Origin: Chromera velia
Lineage: Eukaryota; Sar; Chromeraceae
DNA: 52,598 nucleotides
Direction: 5' to 3'
Assembly: GCA_018398765.1 (NCBI GenBank)
Contig: JAHBMJ010004152.1
Span: 10,001-62,598, forward strand
Positions within the stretch are counted from its first letter, which is position 1, and the number at the start of each line of letters is the position of its first letter. A program made the translations under genes and the position numbers. A model generated the notes under the pieces. That model was not told the DNA's origin. It ran no database searches and was given only the letters and a program-made list of their open reading frames with translations. This document shows positions 23,045 to 36,000 of the stretch, piece after piece.

Positions 23045-25188
23045 GTTTGTTCGCCCATAAGCGTGGGGTATAGAGGGATTGATGAGTCAAGAGTCACCAA
23101 CTCAGACAACTTGAACTCTAAGACCTACTACGTAGTAGTTGGATCGTCATACAGGTTTCTTGACATCTGCATGTACCGGTTTATATTTTGAAAAAGCTTA
23201 GTAGACAATATTTGCGTTGATACTTAACTATTTAGTTGACTATTTTCCTCATCTATTAAATCTATTAAAATCATTTTTCTTTTAATTACAATGAATAGCA
23301 GCCGGTGATCAAAGTGGTCAAAAATTAGATTTTAGATGTTCAAATCTAAAACTAGGTGATCTTTAGGACAAAACTTAGTTCGATTTTATAATAAATTTTA
23401 ATATGAAGATGAGCCTGTCTAAAAATGTCACTTTTACAGAAATATACTGAGATTTAGGTAAATGTTTTTTTTTATGTTCACTCATTTTTTTTTATGGGGG
23501 GGGGGGGGACATTTTAGATCTGTTCCTACGAGCACGTCCGCCTTCCTTTTATCCTTCCGTCCCTCTATGCAACATTCACCATGACTGACATAGTAGTACA
23601 TAAAAATCGTGTGCTATTAGATCGCGTGCATTTAAAAATTTTATGCAATTAAATTTCAAACGCTTATCACGCTTCTGAAGCAGGGGGTAGATCGAGAAAT
23701 GAAGGAAGTCTTGGGTAGCGACTGTAGTATATATTGAAAACCGAACAGATTTTGTTTTTTTTATTATGTAAACAAAAGGAGCCTAAGTTGGGAAAGGGAA
23801 CAATGGTAGTGTTGCAAAAAGAAGTGCACCAAATCATAGCTAGGACAAACATTGGACCCAGTAGAGTTGCTAAGAGTTGCAAGGATGATGATCGAAGGCA
23901 AAACTTCAGATGGCGGTTATCACGTATTATCATGGCGTCAGTTTACTGTATAAGCATAGAGAGAAAGCTAAAGAAAGCCAAAAATTATTAAAATTACCAG
24001 AGGGAGCTAGAGTGTTCTTTTGTCAGTGCTAGTTAGGAGCCTTGCCATGACTGCACCACCTAGCTAGACACAGGCACCAAGGGATGTTGATAATTTGATT
24101 CACCCCAGTCACTGTGGTCAAACATGATAAACCAGTTAACAGCTTTTGCTTGATAAGATGTCTTCCATCATTTCATCATATGATGAAGCTATTTGTAAAT
24201 TAGTAAGCCAAGTTTGGCAAGGAGGTTCATCCATCATTGTTTGTAACTCGACTAAGTCTTGTAAATTTTGCCCAACCAAGTCTACTAGCCAAGTCTATCA
24301 ACCGCATTCAACCGCGCATGCATGTATGCGACTAGGTATACAACTCCATGCATGCATTTGCAAAAACTAAAAGGACACATAGACATAAACAAACGTGTAC
24401 ACTTCGATCTTTTAATTGTTACAGTAGGGTATACTTCCTCAGACCGATGCTCTCGAACAAAGCTATGCAAACCATGAGTCAACGGTCACACAGAGTTTAC
24501 TTCGGATATTGTCAAAAGCCTTAAAAATTAACTACGTAACTAAGTACAAAGGGAAACAAATTCAGTAAAAGCCATACAAGAAAGAAAAATAAAGAATGAT
24601 AAATGGAGAGAATATGAGGGATTCCACTTTTGCTACGCACTTTGAACTTCAAGTTATAATCCTGCCTTGCAGAAGACAAAACACTCAAAGTTTAGTTCCG
24701 TTAGGCTGCGTTAAGCACTTGCCTTTTCGTTTTTATTAATTTGTTATCAATTGGTCTCTTTTGTTTAGAAAAACGCCCAGCACATATATAGCAAACCTTG
24801 TTTTGTTAAGGTCTCAGACTGGTATTGAGTAAAATCAGATCAAATTTTGAAGCTTAATGATGGTGCTGCTTGTAAGTTAGTAAGCTTAGCTTCATGTCAG
24901 TGCCTATTTATCATCATTCCTTATTTAATCCTTATTTAACATAATAACTTATAAGTTAGTAAGTCAATCCCACGACTGTTTTACTTCTATCACTACTTAC
25001 AAGTGGGGAGTGACCGGGGTGATACGTTGATAACAATGGAGTAAATTATTTTTTTTCAATAAAAACATTTTAAATTGTAGTTAATTGATAGCCAGCTTAA
25101 GTTTTGATGTTGAACTTCTAGACTGAACCGAATGTTTAAGATTTCAGTGAAAAAAAATTAAAAGATCAGCTTCATAAGTCTTAATAAA
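23045..25188. other. AT-rich intergenic DNA without a gene
   Basis: The sequence is AT-rich with many stops in all frames. It includes a poly-G run near 23497-23508 and recurring TTGTAA-TTAGTAAG-like stretches near 24190, 24870 and 24950. Parts of 23330-23440 resemble the subterminal DNA of the TIR transposon at 33047, but too weakly to call. Confidence 0.6.
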
Positions 25189-25497
25189 GTCAGAATTCGG
25201 GTTTCACCTCCAAAATAATTCCTTCCAAGGAATTTTGGGTCCTCTATGAACTTTTAACCTGAGGGATTCGTAGCGACGTTTGGTAGTCTTGGGCAACCCT
25301 CTTGGGCTCCCAGAATCTGTATTACTATAGAAACATTGCTTCTCAGTGTAAAGCCTACTCCTACACCAGAATGAACTTATAAACAATGCCTCCCATCCAT
25401 ATTAAAGCTCCTTCTGGTAGCCTTATAAGAAACCACAGAGAGCAAGCTACACAGTACATCGATGCTAGGCCTACCAGGTCTGTCTAGAACGTCCACA
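25189..25497 (-). repeat. Candidate 3' LTR of the copia element
   Basis: Direct repeat of 44507-44845, sharing both ends (GTCAGAATTCGG...GTCCACA on plus). It lacks 14- and about 18-base segments present in the other copy. Differences include several transversions. No purine tract precedes it on minus, so it could be a solo LTR. Confidence 0.6.
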
Positions 25498-28400
25498 AAA
25501 GAGCAGTATCTGGGCTAAGGTCAGAAGGGATGTCTCAAGGTCTGAACCCAGAAGGTGCAAGTGGTGACTCGCCATTCCTCCTGTAGGTCGGGGGTACCTA
25601 GGGCAATACTACCTGAAGGGCGCTTGAGCTGGCGTGTGCTCCTTATACCATAGAAGACGACCTGAAGTTGTCTTCAGCAGAGTCCTTATTTATTTTGGTC
25701 GACAGATTTGATTGCTCCCCCATACTCAACCAGTGTAGCACCTGTCATGGCGGGCATTTGCGTCAACTTAGGGGATTGGTAGAGGACTTCAACACAAATA
25801 AGAGTGACCCACCGGGACTGTTCCTGCAGACAGGGGGATTGGTCGAATTTTGCTATGTAAACTGGTGTCTGACCTGGCTAAGGGGAGGTAAGCCATCCGC
25901 CAACCATACAAAGGTCTCCACCCCATTCTATTGCATTGTACAGGCCAGCCATCTTCTAAATACATTCCTGGAAACCAGAATGACAGGTTCTGATACTGAT
26001 CAAGAGCTGCCAGAGGGGGTCTGACCCCATGAGCAACAGTTATATACATAATATATGTGCACCTGGACGTGATGAATGGAAGAAGGAAGTTGGCCCCCTT
26101 GTAGCATCCCACACATCATTCCATCACACTGCAAAGACCACCAATCTTCTCTAAAGCTTGCTGGGAACGAGATTCACCGTCTGCGAGACTTCTTCGGGGG
26201 TGCGGAGCGGGCTTTCAGACATGATGAACAACACATATGCATAATTTTGTCTCCAGGCTCACAAAAATCTGAGTGGACTATGGCGGCTCTGCAACGGTCC
26301 AGCATCTAACCAATTACAATACACAGACACTGTATCTCCCTGCAAGTCCTTCACATCCTGTGGTATGCTTTCAAAGTGACCACACAACCAAGAAAGTCAC
26401 CCTCTTTCTTCGTCAGTGAACAGCTATATAGGTGTTCCAGTATAAGCTGCGTATATCGATGAGCATGCTATGGCCTTACATAGGATTTGGTGGTCCCGCA
26501 ATATATGATTTGGTGGTCCCGCAAGCGAAAATCCGGCCATCCGGCCTAGCTATAGATGATATACGCCGCACGCCGTCAGTGCAAAAATCTTTCCAGGACC
26601 ACAAAACCACGCGTGTGTAGGTATAATTTTATGGTCCCGCAAGCGAAAAGAACAATTTCATGTAGGATTTTGTGGTCCCGGCCATTGAAAGACAAAAAGC
26701 ACTCTGTCAGATGTCTTCTGATCGTTTCAGAAGATGTCTGACAGAGCGTTTTCTCGGTTTTAACTTTTTTTTCGGGAGTAATACTATACTTTTGGGGCTC
26801 TGGAGGAGACGGCTGCAACAACAGTTGCTGGGACATCTTCGGTCGGCATGAAGTGGAGCTTGGAGGTAGGTCCAGTGGACACCAGCCGTCTTAGTCTTGT
26901 TTCCAACGTCTTTCTGCTTGCTGCTGCTCCTTTTGTTCAAGCGAGGAAGGGCTGCCGGCCTTATCTAGGTGTTAAAGTACTGTTGCGGCCCTCATCGCTC
27001 TCCTTACTCTTTCCTTGCAGGTCACAGTCTTGGGAGCCCCGGGGTCAACCCCCAGGTCAGCCTGTCCAAACCTGCTGCTTCTTAGGCTCTTGGTCTTTTC
27101 CTTCGGACCTTGTGCACGCAGAATAAGCTAGACAGAAGTGTTTCCTTGACTGCACAAAGCGTGAACGTCTATCCCTCCGTGTTTGCAGGTGTTGGTAGAC
27201 GGAGACTTCAGGACACCTACAGGTCAGTTAAGGAAGCGCGGCTCGCTCTCTCGCTTTGCATGATGATTTGCTTAGCATCTAGCTTCTTTGTTCTGCTAGG
27301 AGCTTGATAGAAACGTACAAGGGAGGTCACTGAGAGAGGGTCGATGGAGAGTCTGCTGGAGCCTCTATTTTTTGACCGCCTCTTCTGAAGCTTTGCACAG
27401 CTCTCAGTCCTGCCAGACATTTTTCCACCCAGAACAATCGCTCAGCTTTCATGTATTTGAATGTCTTCCACTTGCTCCATGTGTGTCAGTCCTTGAAAGC
27501 GGTCCGTACTATCCTGACGCAAGTGCTCCTTACTCGTTCATCCTTTCTCATTTGTGGCACTCCGTACTGATCTCCCTCTAAACATCTGGATCTACCTACG
27601 GACCTATCCTTCTTTTTCACAGTTTTTCATTGACATATGCAGAACGATTTGCAAGCTTTTGCACCGTGTAGTGTGAGTTCTTTGTAAAAAGAATTATGTT
27701 GTCTCTGTGCTCTGTTCTCTCCGACCTCTGCTGACCACCTCCTGTCCGGTCTGACCAGCCTTGCTATGAAACCCTCCTTCCTGCACTGTTTCCTTTGCAG
27801 AAGAAACAATTCTTTGTACTTGATTGGCGGCACTAAACGTTGCTTTTAAGCGTATCCACTAGTGTTGTGCCTGTATATTTCTTTGCAGGTAACATTCACT
27901 AACTTCTACGTGCCGCGGTGATCATAATTTTTCCCATCATGCACCCTAGCTAATCAACCAGTCTTTTGAGCACATTTGAGCAGATTTGCACAGGAGTAAC
28001 GATTTTAAATGCTTTAAAAGACTCTAGATTGCTTCAAGTAACTTAGTTTTACTTTATAATGAAGCTAGAATATAGTAAATTTAAAAGTCACTTTGGATTC
28101 CACTAAGTCCTACTTAAGAGTCCACTCTGTTTTTCCCCTTTTTCCTTTGCCTCTGTGTGGTGAGAAGGACAGACCTGTCCAAACCATGCATACGCTTCTC
28201 CTTTCCCATATGTAACTACCTCTTGCTTTCCTGTCTAATTGCCACATCCCTCAGCACCCTGCTGAAGTCCGCAGCACCACCCTGCCAGAGCGCCCTCACA
28301 TTGGCCCCTCCTTCATTCAACCACCCTGCATGCGGCCTTGCTAAGAAAGTTAGAATGAGCGAGGGAGAAGCATGGGACTAACAGGAAAACAAGTTGCCTT

Positions 28401-28698
28401 TCTACTCTGCTTCATTAGCTTCCACTCCCTTTGTTACCCCGCTTCTCTGACTGCTCCCTCCATAGTGGAGGGGCGGCAATCACGAACAGATGAGGGAGAA
28501 GCGAAGCATAGGTAAAAAGCAGAAACAGAAAATGAACAGAAAGCGCCATCACTCCACGAATAAAACGATAACCAACTGCCCACCTGGGCCTTCTTTCTGT
28601 GCCAAACCGACCGAAGATGCAGAGGAGCAGCTCTTGCTGCCATACATGTACGAACACAAACACAACATACTGCCTCCCATGCCTTCACTCCTCTCTTT
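25498..28698. other. Unexplained interval between candidate 3' LTR and RNase H
   Basis: I found no conserved coding sequence. It holds four GGTCCCGC boxes (about 26489-26680), an imperfect 20-bp hairpin (26702-26746), several plus-strand TTTGCAGGT-like strings, and near 28007-28105 a diverged match to the subterminal region of the TIR transposon (ending AAAAGTCACTTT). It is probably inserted mobile DNA of more than one origin. Confidence 0.4.
26702..26746. other. Imperfect hairpin
   Basis: Left arm 26702-26721 and right arm 26727-26746 are complementary over 20 bases with two mismatches, around the loop TCGTT. No following T-run or coding context gives it a role. Confidence 0.7.
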
Positions 28699-30666
28699 TC
28701 ACCCCGTTGTCTGTCTTTATGCCAGCTTCCCTCCCAGGAGAGCGCACTTTGTGAGGACGTTGGCGACGTTCCTTTTGCGGGAGGTCTAAATCAGGTCGGC
28801 TCCAGCCGCCTTCAGCTCCTGCACGTACCAGACCAAAACTCCCTGCATTGTGGAGTCAGTTTAGGCCTTCCCAGACCGGACCTGGTCATGGAGGGGACCA
28901 AAGTCGGTGTAGATGATCACCCTGATCTTCTTCTTCTGCTACATCTCCTTCAAGAGATGGAGGATCTCCACCAGCTTCTTCAAGAGAAACTCGAGGCCGA
29001 GAGCTTCTCTCAAAGTCGATAACCCTACCCTCCTGGATGCTCGCTTGGTCGCCCACGCGATCCAGTTGAGGAAAAGGGCCTCCTTCTCATCACTGGCAGG
29101 GAGGAAACAGGAGTCGAGGACCCTGATGGCGTACCCCAGACGTGCCTCGTAGGTCGCCAGGACAAAGGCAGCGTCGAAATACGCGTGTACAACCGGGTCC
29201 CCCCGAATTCCCCTGAAGATCCTCTTATTAGGGTTTGCCTTCATAACCTCCAAAACTTGAACGACGGTCTTGAAAATTCTCTTTGAAGGCTTGGTGAGGC
29301 TCTGAGCCACAGTGTGTCCCCACACCATTCTTAGAGGGTTTATCCTCACCCTCCATTACAGTGTCCCCACTGCAGTCCGCAACGGCTTCTCGTAGGCCTC
29401 ATCCACCTCCTCATTATTTGATGGCTCTACCGACTTCCCGTCTAGACCTCTCCAGGGCTTCTGGGGGCGCCGCTCCTTCAAAATCTCCCAGAGAGGAGCG
29501 GTGTTGGTGTTTTCCAAGTAAGAGGCCTGGGAGAAAATCACTTCTTTCAGTCCTACCTTCTCAATGTCGACGCTAGAGAACTTTTGCTCAGAGCCCTGCC
29601 CGATGACGCACACCGAGCCAAACCCCAACTCCTTGTTGAGAGTGGCCTGAAGCTTCCCGTGCTCCTCCTTGCTGGCTCTCATCAGCAAGTCATCTATCCA
29701 GTTCATGATGATCGCTGTGGCGGGCTCCTCCTTCTTCCCTCTCACTGCGATCGCCGTGTTCACACGCCAAAAGCCCAATTTCTTGCAGACCCCCTCCAAT
29801 TTGGCATCGAAGAGCTGTGCTGCACAGGGCAGCCCATAGAGACCCATCTCTATGAGATACGTCTCTCCTGCTTCAAACTTACGGGCTTCCTTTACGAGCT
29901 CCTCGTACCTCTCCTGAGGGACGTCCGGAAACAGGGACTCCTTGGGGTACTCGGGAAGAAGCTTCGGGAGGGTTGCACCGACCCTCTCCTGGTTGTGATC
30001 CTTCGACGTCAGGAAGGCAGCAATGACGTTTGCCACCCCCATCTCCATCTCCTGTGACACAATGAAGAGAGCCACACAGTTGATACCCGCCATCGAAGGG
30101 GTACCGATATAAGTGTTGACGGATCTTAGGCTACCGTTGAGAAAGCCCTTCGCAAAAAAGCGACACTTTGGCTTCCTTGACCCGTCGTCCTGCTCCTTCC
30201 ACGTGCATCGCCACCCTATTCCCACCACCGCACGTACCTCCGCCTTCCTCACCTTCCTTCCCAGGACCTTGTTTCCCACGATGTTCACCAGCCATTCCTT
30301 GAGGGCCACCACCCTGTACATCCCAGAGTCTATCTCTTCCTTTATCGCGGGAAGCTGAGTCGAGCCTTTCTTGAAACGGCTCAATTTGTCCTCGTATATA
30401 GCCACACCCATGAAGGTAAAGCCTGCATGCTTGCCCTAACCCCACCCCCTGCCAGACAGATGAGCAGAGGACAGAGACTGGGAGACCCCTCCGAGGGTCC
30501 CCCTTCCTCTCCACTTCCCGTTCTTCCAGGCAGACCTGTCTGCCTCCTCACATCCCATGGCTCCGGTGAACGACTGGGGGCCTGAATTCTTCCTCACCTT
30601 GTTATCCCACTTTCCTCCTGTGGAACTGACGGGCACGATGGAGGCTATGATGGAGAGGTCTTCCAA
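28699..30666 (-). pseudogene. Copia reverse transcriptase and RNase H
   Basis: RT spans about 29360-30400: KEWLVNIVGNKVLGRK, RWCRF-like RKPKCRFFAKGF, motif A ANVIAAFL, ETYLIEMGLYGLPCAAQLF, and the catalytic box NWIDDLL. In motif A the catalytic Asp is Asn. RNase H follows in the same frame (HAYFDAAF, then YTDFGPLHDQVRSGKA, then RKRNVANVLTK), with its acidic residues kept. In-frame stops are 30436 TAG, 29356 TAA, 28939 TAG, 28861 TAA, 28786 TAG and 28717 TAA. The 29356 codon sits where the family motif VG-A-L-Q has Gln. The first in-frame TGA, 28699-28701, comes 23 codons after the LTK motif, where such polyproteins normally end. A frameshift near 30650 joins it to the linker. Confidence 0.85.
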
Positions 30667-33042
30667 GGCCCCCCTCGTGAGTCGTGAAACATGCCATCGA
30701 AAAACCGTTCAGGGCAGGCTCTTTCTCCTTCTCCTCCTCCTGAGGCAAGACAGCCTCTCCGGTTCCCGTGGGCCCCAACTGGGGTCCCTCCTGGGGTCCC
30801 TCCAACCTCATTCCAAAATCCTCATCCTCAGAATCTTTGTCCTCAGACCCTTCTCTACAAGTGGACATGGTCCAAGCGCTCGTCTCCCCGTCCGACCTGT
30901 CCCCCTCTGTCATGCTTACGATAAGAGAGGGAGGCTCGCTGTCGGTGACATCCCCACCCAGGGGATTTCCCACGCCTGCAACGTCTTCCATGCCCACCAA
31001 GATCCCATCCGTGGGTCCCTTTACTGGCTTTTCCTGTGGAGCTCCCAAAGAAGCGGCTTTGGCAAGAGAAGAGGACAAAGCTGAGGCGGAAGACGGCTTT
31101 CCTGCCTTCTTCTTAGGTTGGGAGTCCTCTTTCGGCAGCTCCACTGACTGTTTTACTGCCGTTTCATCCGAGGCCTTAGGCTCTTCCTTCTGCTTCTCTG
31201 CTGCCTCGTCTCTGTCGCTTCCCTTATCCTTGGAAGAGAGCTTTCCCAGTCCGACCTTTCGGAGCTGGACTTCGTCCGTGATGGCCTACAGAGCGGCAAG
31301 AGGAACAAAATCACCTCTCATCTTGAAACGAGGCCCTAACTGCCTCTTCCTTACTCTCAAGCGCTTCCCATCCATGTTCATCTCTCCAACTTTGAACTTA
31401 AGGGGGTCGTAGGAGTTAACGTCGGGCGTAAGGGTGGCAAACTCACATAACTTGGCGTCACGTGAGTCCTTCAGGAGGGCGATCAGCTTTTTTCCTCCCC
31501 GAGGGGTGTTCCAGACCGTAACACGTGTCGGTCTACTCTCGGGTGGAGCGTTGTCGTACGTCGAGAACTCCAATGCACCCACGCCGAGCACCCCCCGCTC
31601 CCACAGTGGGGTGTTCCCTGCAGATCTGGATACGACTACCCCTCCCGGCAATTTGTCTCCCACCACAGGTCTACGCTCATCGTCAGAGTCAATCTGAGCG
31701 ACGGACTCGTACCCCTTCTCATCGTCTGCGTCCGCACCGGAACGGCTTCTCCTTCCTCCTTGACAATGTACTCTTTTCCTTCTTCCTGAGGAGGGGCCTT
31801 TATTCTAGTCCGTGTAGGCAAACTCCTCCCCCGAATCCACCCCAGGTGAGAGGTCCCCGCCTCGCCCTTCTGTGTCTGGAGAGTCAGGGGGAAAACCTTC
31901 CTCCCCACCCCTACTCCCACCGTCTTTCCTGCTGTCGCCAGATCTCCTTGAGCCTCCGGGCCCTGGTGGCTAGTCGTCATCATCGTCCCGAGGGTGGTAG
32001 GGTCGCTGTTCGGAGTGGTCCTCCTCCCCAGAGGACTCTTTACCTTCTTCCTCCTCCTCTTCATTTGGCCCTTCCTCTTCCTGTGCGCCTGCCTCCTTCT
32101 CCGTTCCCCCAGTGCTCGACCCAATCAATACACTAGGGAGGGTCTTCGCTTCTTCATCTCCCCAAACATCCACGTCAACCCTTTCCTTCCAGTTGTCCGA
32201 AGGACGGACCTGTACGGTGGGGTCCTTACCCACCTGTACAGCCTCTCTCTCCTCAGTCTTGTAATGCAACTCCAAGAGGTGCCCTTGCACCTTGCAGTGG
32301 TACTTACTCAGGCAGTAAGCACAATAGAGGGCCTCCCCAGGGTTGAATTCATCCAGGACGAACACGTTCTGTTTGCTCCTCCTCTCTCTCTCTCTCCACC
32401 TTGAGGACCTTGAGGTACCTCTTGTTCACCCAGTCCTCCCCGTACTTTTGATGGCATCTCGCCTGAGCTGCCCTGGGGTCAGGATCCAGAGTTCTGTCCT
32501 GCTCGGTGAAGGCGTCAGAAGCCGGATAAAATCCCAGCTCCAACATGCGCTGCCCTGACAGTGAACCTATCGCCTGGCCCACAAGCTCCCACTTTCCGAG
32601 TCCAGTCCCCATCTAGAGTCCCCATATTATACCCATGCAACAATGATCCAGTAAATCCCTTCTTGTTTGGTCCATTGGGGGGCCTCGCAGTTGAGGTGCG
32701 CCGCCTTCTAAGGGAGCTGCCCAGCACGCTTCCCTCTATGGGATGCGGAACGCCTCGCAGAACTTTGTTTGAAACTCCTCTGGGATGGAGTCCATGTACT
32801 GCTCGGCCTCCACGGGCGAGCGAGGACAGAAAATTTTAACCTCCGAGGGGCTTGCTCCTGGAGCCAACCAGCTCTTGAGCCTCCCGAGTACTGTCTCCTT
32901 TGAGACTCTGAGTAGACCTCCGTCGTTGACACCAACGTCAATGCTTGGTGGCTTGCATGTCCAGGAGTCGCACACCCCTTAGTAGGCAGAGAAACGAGGA
33001 ACGGCGTAGTTGCCCCCCTTTTCTAAGTACTTTTTGCCCCAC
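30602..33042 (-). pseudogene. Copia integrase C-terminus and long acidic linker
   Basis: The frame continues from the integrase after the 33047 insertion (LWGKKYLEKGGNYAVPRFSAY), then runs through a roughly 700-codon region to RT. It includes a possible zinc-binding cluster, YCAYCLSKYHCKVQGHLLELH (about 32270-32335), and long Glu/Asp/Lys-rich stretches. Stops are 32979 TAA, 32736 TAG, 32613 TAG, 31970 TAG, 31805 TAG and 31286 TAG; the frame is continuous across them apart from a slip in a GA-rich tract near 32370. A protein-like module GDKLPGGVVVSRSAGNTPLW (about 31660) follows. The linker is unusually long for a copia element, and its role is unknown. Confidence 0.65.
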
Positions 33043-33046
33043 AGGG

Positions 33047-36000
33047 AACTGACTGTACTGACAATTGAAACTTTTGTACTAGAAAGTGACTTTTAATTTT
33101 CTATATATCACACTAAATTTTATATAAAAAACTAAGTTTTTAAAGCAGTTAGAATGATTCTATTTATTGTTTCTTATCTGCATGAAAGTATGAACAACTT
33201 TTAAAGATAAGGTTTATTGGGTTTGTGGTGTGTATGTTAGAAATTGTTGGACGTGAGTGAGGTGAAAGAGTTATAGTATGCTGATATGTCGGGGAGTGAT
33301 TGCAAACTCTGCAGGCATGTGACAATGCGCAGTGTAATGCACAAACAAGCTAACTTTTACTTCTAATGGAATACGCCGAATCCCCATACTGATGTAAGGA
33401 GGGAGCACACAGCGAGCAACCCCCATAAAAGGTAAGAATGAATGTCCGCAAACAGATCTGCCGATTTGACACCCACAAAAAGCAGTTCAACCAAATAAAT
33501 GTTGAGCACTATGACCGTGCAAGAGGTAAATGCTTAGCTTCTGAAAGCCTGATCGATCCATGGTCTCTAGCCAGAGGGCCTTGCCCACGACCGGCCATCA
33601 TAGCGTTCTTGTTTTTCTGGGTGAGGCCCGGCACTGGCCACTGGGTCTTAGTCCACCCAAGAGCCCTACCTCCAAATTCTCATGCAAACAAGAGCTGTAC
33701 CTCACTCTCACAACTTCAGATCACCCGAGATTACCAGCCGTAATGCTTCCTCACGAAACCCAAGCACCGACAAACGGTCCTCCAAGGAAAGCTCAGTCTG
33801 ACCTGCAGCACAGATATACAAAAATTCATAAAATGGCTTACCTTCTGGCCACCCAGAGCTGGTCCCTTCATCCAGAAAGCCTTTCTAGCTCCTCATCTAG
33901 AGCTTGTTAGAGCGTACACATGGAAAGGATTCAATAGAAGCTTTACTGGGGCAACTTTGTAGGCCTCTTTGCGTGGAGACGGGCTAGGAGACGGGCCGTG
34001 CCCTTCGTGATGGAAGATCGAAATTGCCTTCTCAGGGCAACCAGTAGAGTGAATGTTATAAACCCAAGAAAAAGTAAAGAAGCCAATCCTCTAGGCTTTC
34101 AATAAAGCCTACTTTCATCGCTGGAGAGCAAGTCTGTGTGATGGGAGAGAGGCGGCACTAGGTCGTGCTCTGATCGACTTGAAACATTCGACGGATAGCC
34201 GATTTTGGGAGCCGATTTTAGATCGGCCAACCATGTGACGGCCCCAGAAGGCAAGCTACGCGTTGCGGGCCAGGGTCCGGCCGGCCATCAAGGCCAAAAA
34301 GCACTTCCCGGCTGCACGCTGACCCATCAAAATGCCGATCTGAAAAATTTTCAGTCAGGTCTTCAGAAAGTTCTCCTCCAGTCAGAAAGTCGGGTCAACA
34401 GAATGAGCCTCTATCCACAAAATCTCGTTGTCAAGCGTTCCATTGGATTGTATTGGAAGGCTTGACAATGACAAAAGCGTGTTCAGCCTGTTATTCCAGA
34501 ACCTTATTTTTGGAGGGGTTACAAATTCCGGAGTTTTTTCCCCCTCCGGTATCTGTGTTGGCTGGACACCTCTGGTTGCTCGTGGAAGTGGCAGCCTCGG
34601 TGCAAAGGAGTTGTACAACAACTAGAAGGATTGCCGGACTGGTTTAAATCGCTCAATCAGGTCAGTTCATTTTGTGTCGTTCCATCAGCAACAAGGGGGG
34701 GTGGACCCTCTCGCAGGGGTACGAAGCGGCGGAATTTCGCACCTCTGGTGGAGGGGGGGGGTCCGACCTCCTCTGCAGGTTTGCGTCCAAAATGTGTCTA
34801 GGAAACACCTCCCAGTGAAAAAATTGAAAAAATCTTGTTTGCAGAGATGAGCCTTCTTGGTGCATATAAAAAGCTTTGTACGATGTCTGTGAGTGTTCCT
34901 GTATGGCTGCAACCTGGCCATAATTGTGGTTTCTGAATGACTGACCAGTCTGCCCTCGGCAAGGCAAAAAACTGCCGTCTCCCTTTGCATGTGTTGTTCA
35001 CCGCTGCCCCCTTCCTCTGCTCTTTGCAGGTCGTGGGTCTCCTCCAGGAGATGCTTGTTTTATGTCCCAGTCCTTCCTCAACTCCTCCAGAGGTAGGTCT
35101 TTGCATTTTTGTTAAGGCCGCAGTCTTCAAACTGTGAAAAGGAGTAGCGCCCCTACGTGCCGAGCCTGTGTTTTTTTCTACCTGCCTGACTGCCTCCAAA
35201 ATTTTGCCCTTCTTGCCTGCATGACTGCCCTCTAGCTTTCGGCCTTTCTGTCTGGCTAAATGCCTTCCCAATTTTGGCTTTTCCGCCCGCCTTATTGCCT
35301 TCCTAATTTTGACCTTTGCCGTGCTCCCAATTTCGGTCTTCCTGCCTGCTCGATTGCCTTCCCAATTTCGGCCTTCTTGCCTGCCTGATTGCTTTCCAGA
35401 GTTTTGCATTCCTGCCATGCTGACTGCTTTCCCATTTTGGCCTTCTTGCCTGTCTGACTGCCCTCCAAATTTCGGTCTTTCTGTTTGCCTCAATGCTTTC
35501 CAAATTTCGGCCTTTCTGTCTGCCTGACTGACTTTGCAATTTCGGCCTTCCTGCCTGTCCGGTTGCCTTCCCAATTTCGGCTTTCTTGCCTGTCTGACTG
35601 CCTTCCCTCTTTTAGCCTTCCTTCCTGCCCCAGTTTCCTCCTAACGCTTCCTAATTTCGGTCATCCTGCTTGCCCAATGGCCTTCCCAATTTTGTTCTTC
35701 CTTCTGGCCCGACTGTCTTCCCAAGTTCGGCCTTCTTGTATGTCTGACTGCCTCCCAGAGTTCGTTCTTTCTGCCTACATGCCTGCCTTCCAATTTCGGT
35801 CTTCTTGGCGGCCTGACTGCCTTCCAATTTTGGCCTTCCTGCCCGCCCTAGTGCCCACCTGATTGCCTTTCCAATTTCACCCTTCCTGCCCGTCCGATTG
35901 CTTTCCCAATTTCGGTCTTCCTGCTTTCATGTATCATTCTGATGCAAATTAAAGATACAGGTTGTGTTTGTATGCATGCTTTTATGTGTATTCTGGCGAT

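Noticed and set aside
34798-35574. 258-codon minus-strand open frame in the TIR transposon
   Set aside because: It translates the 35-bp minisatellite, whose unit rarely contains stops in any frame. The 'repeats' in the peptide change register as expected from a length not divisible by three.
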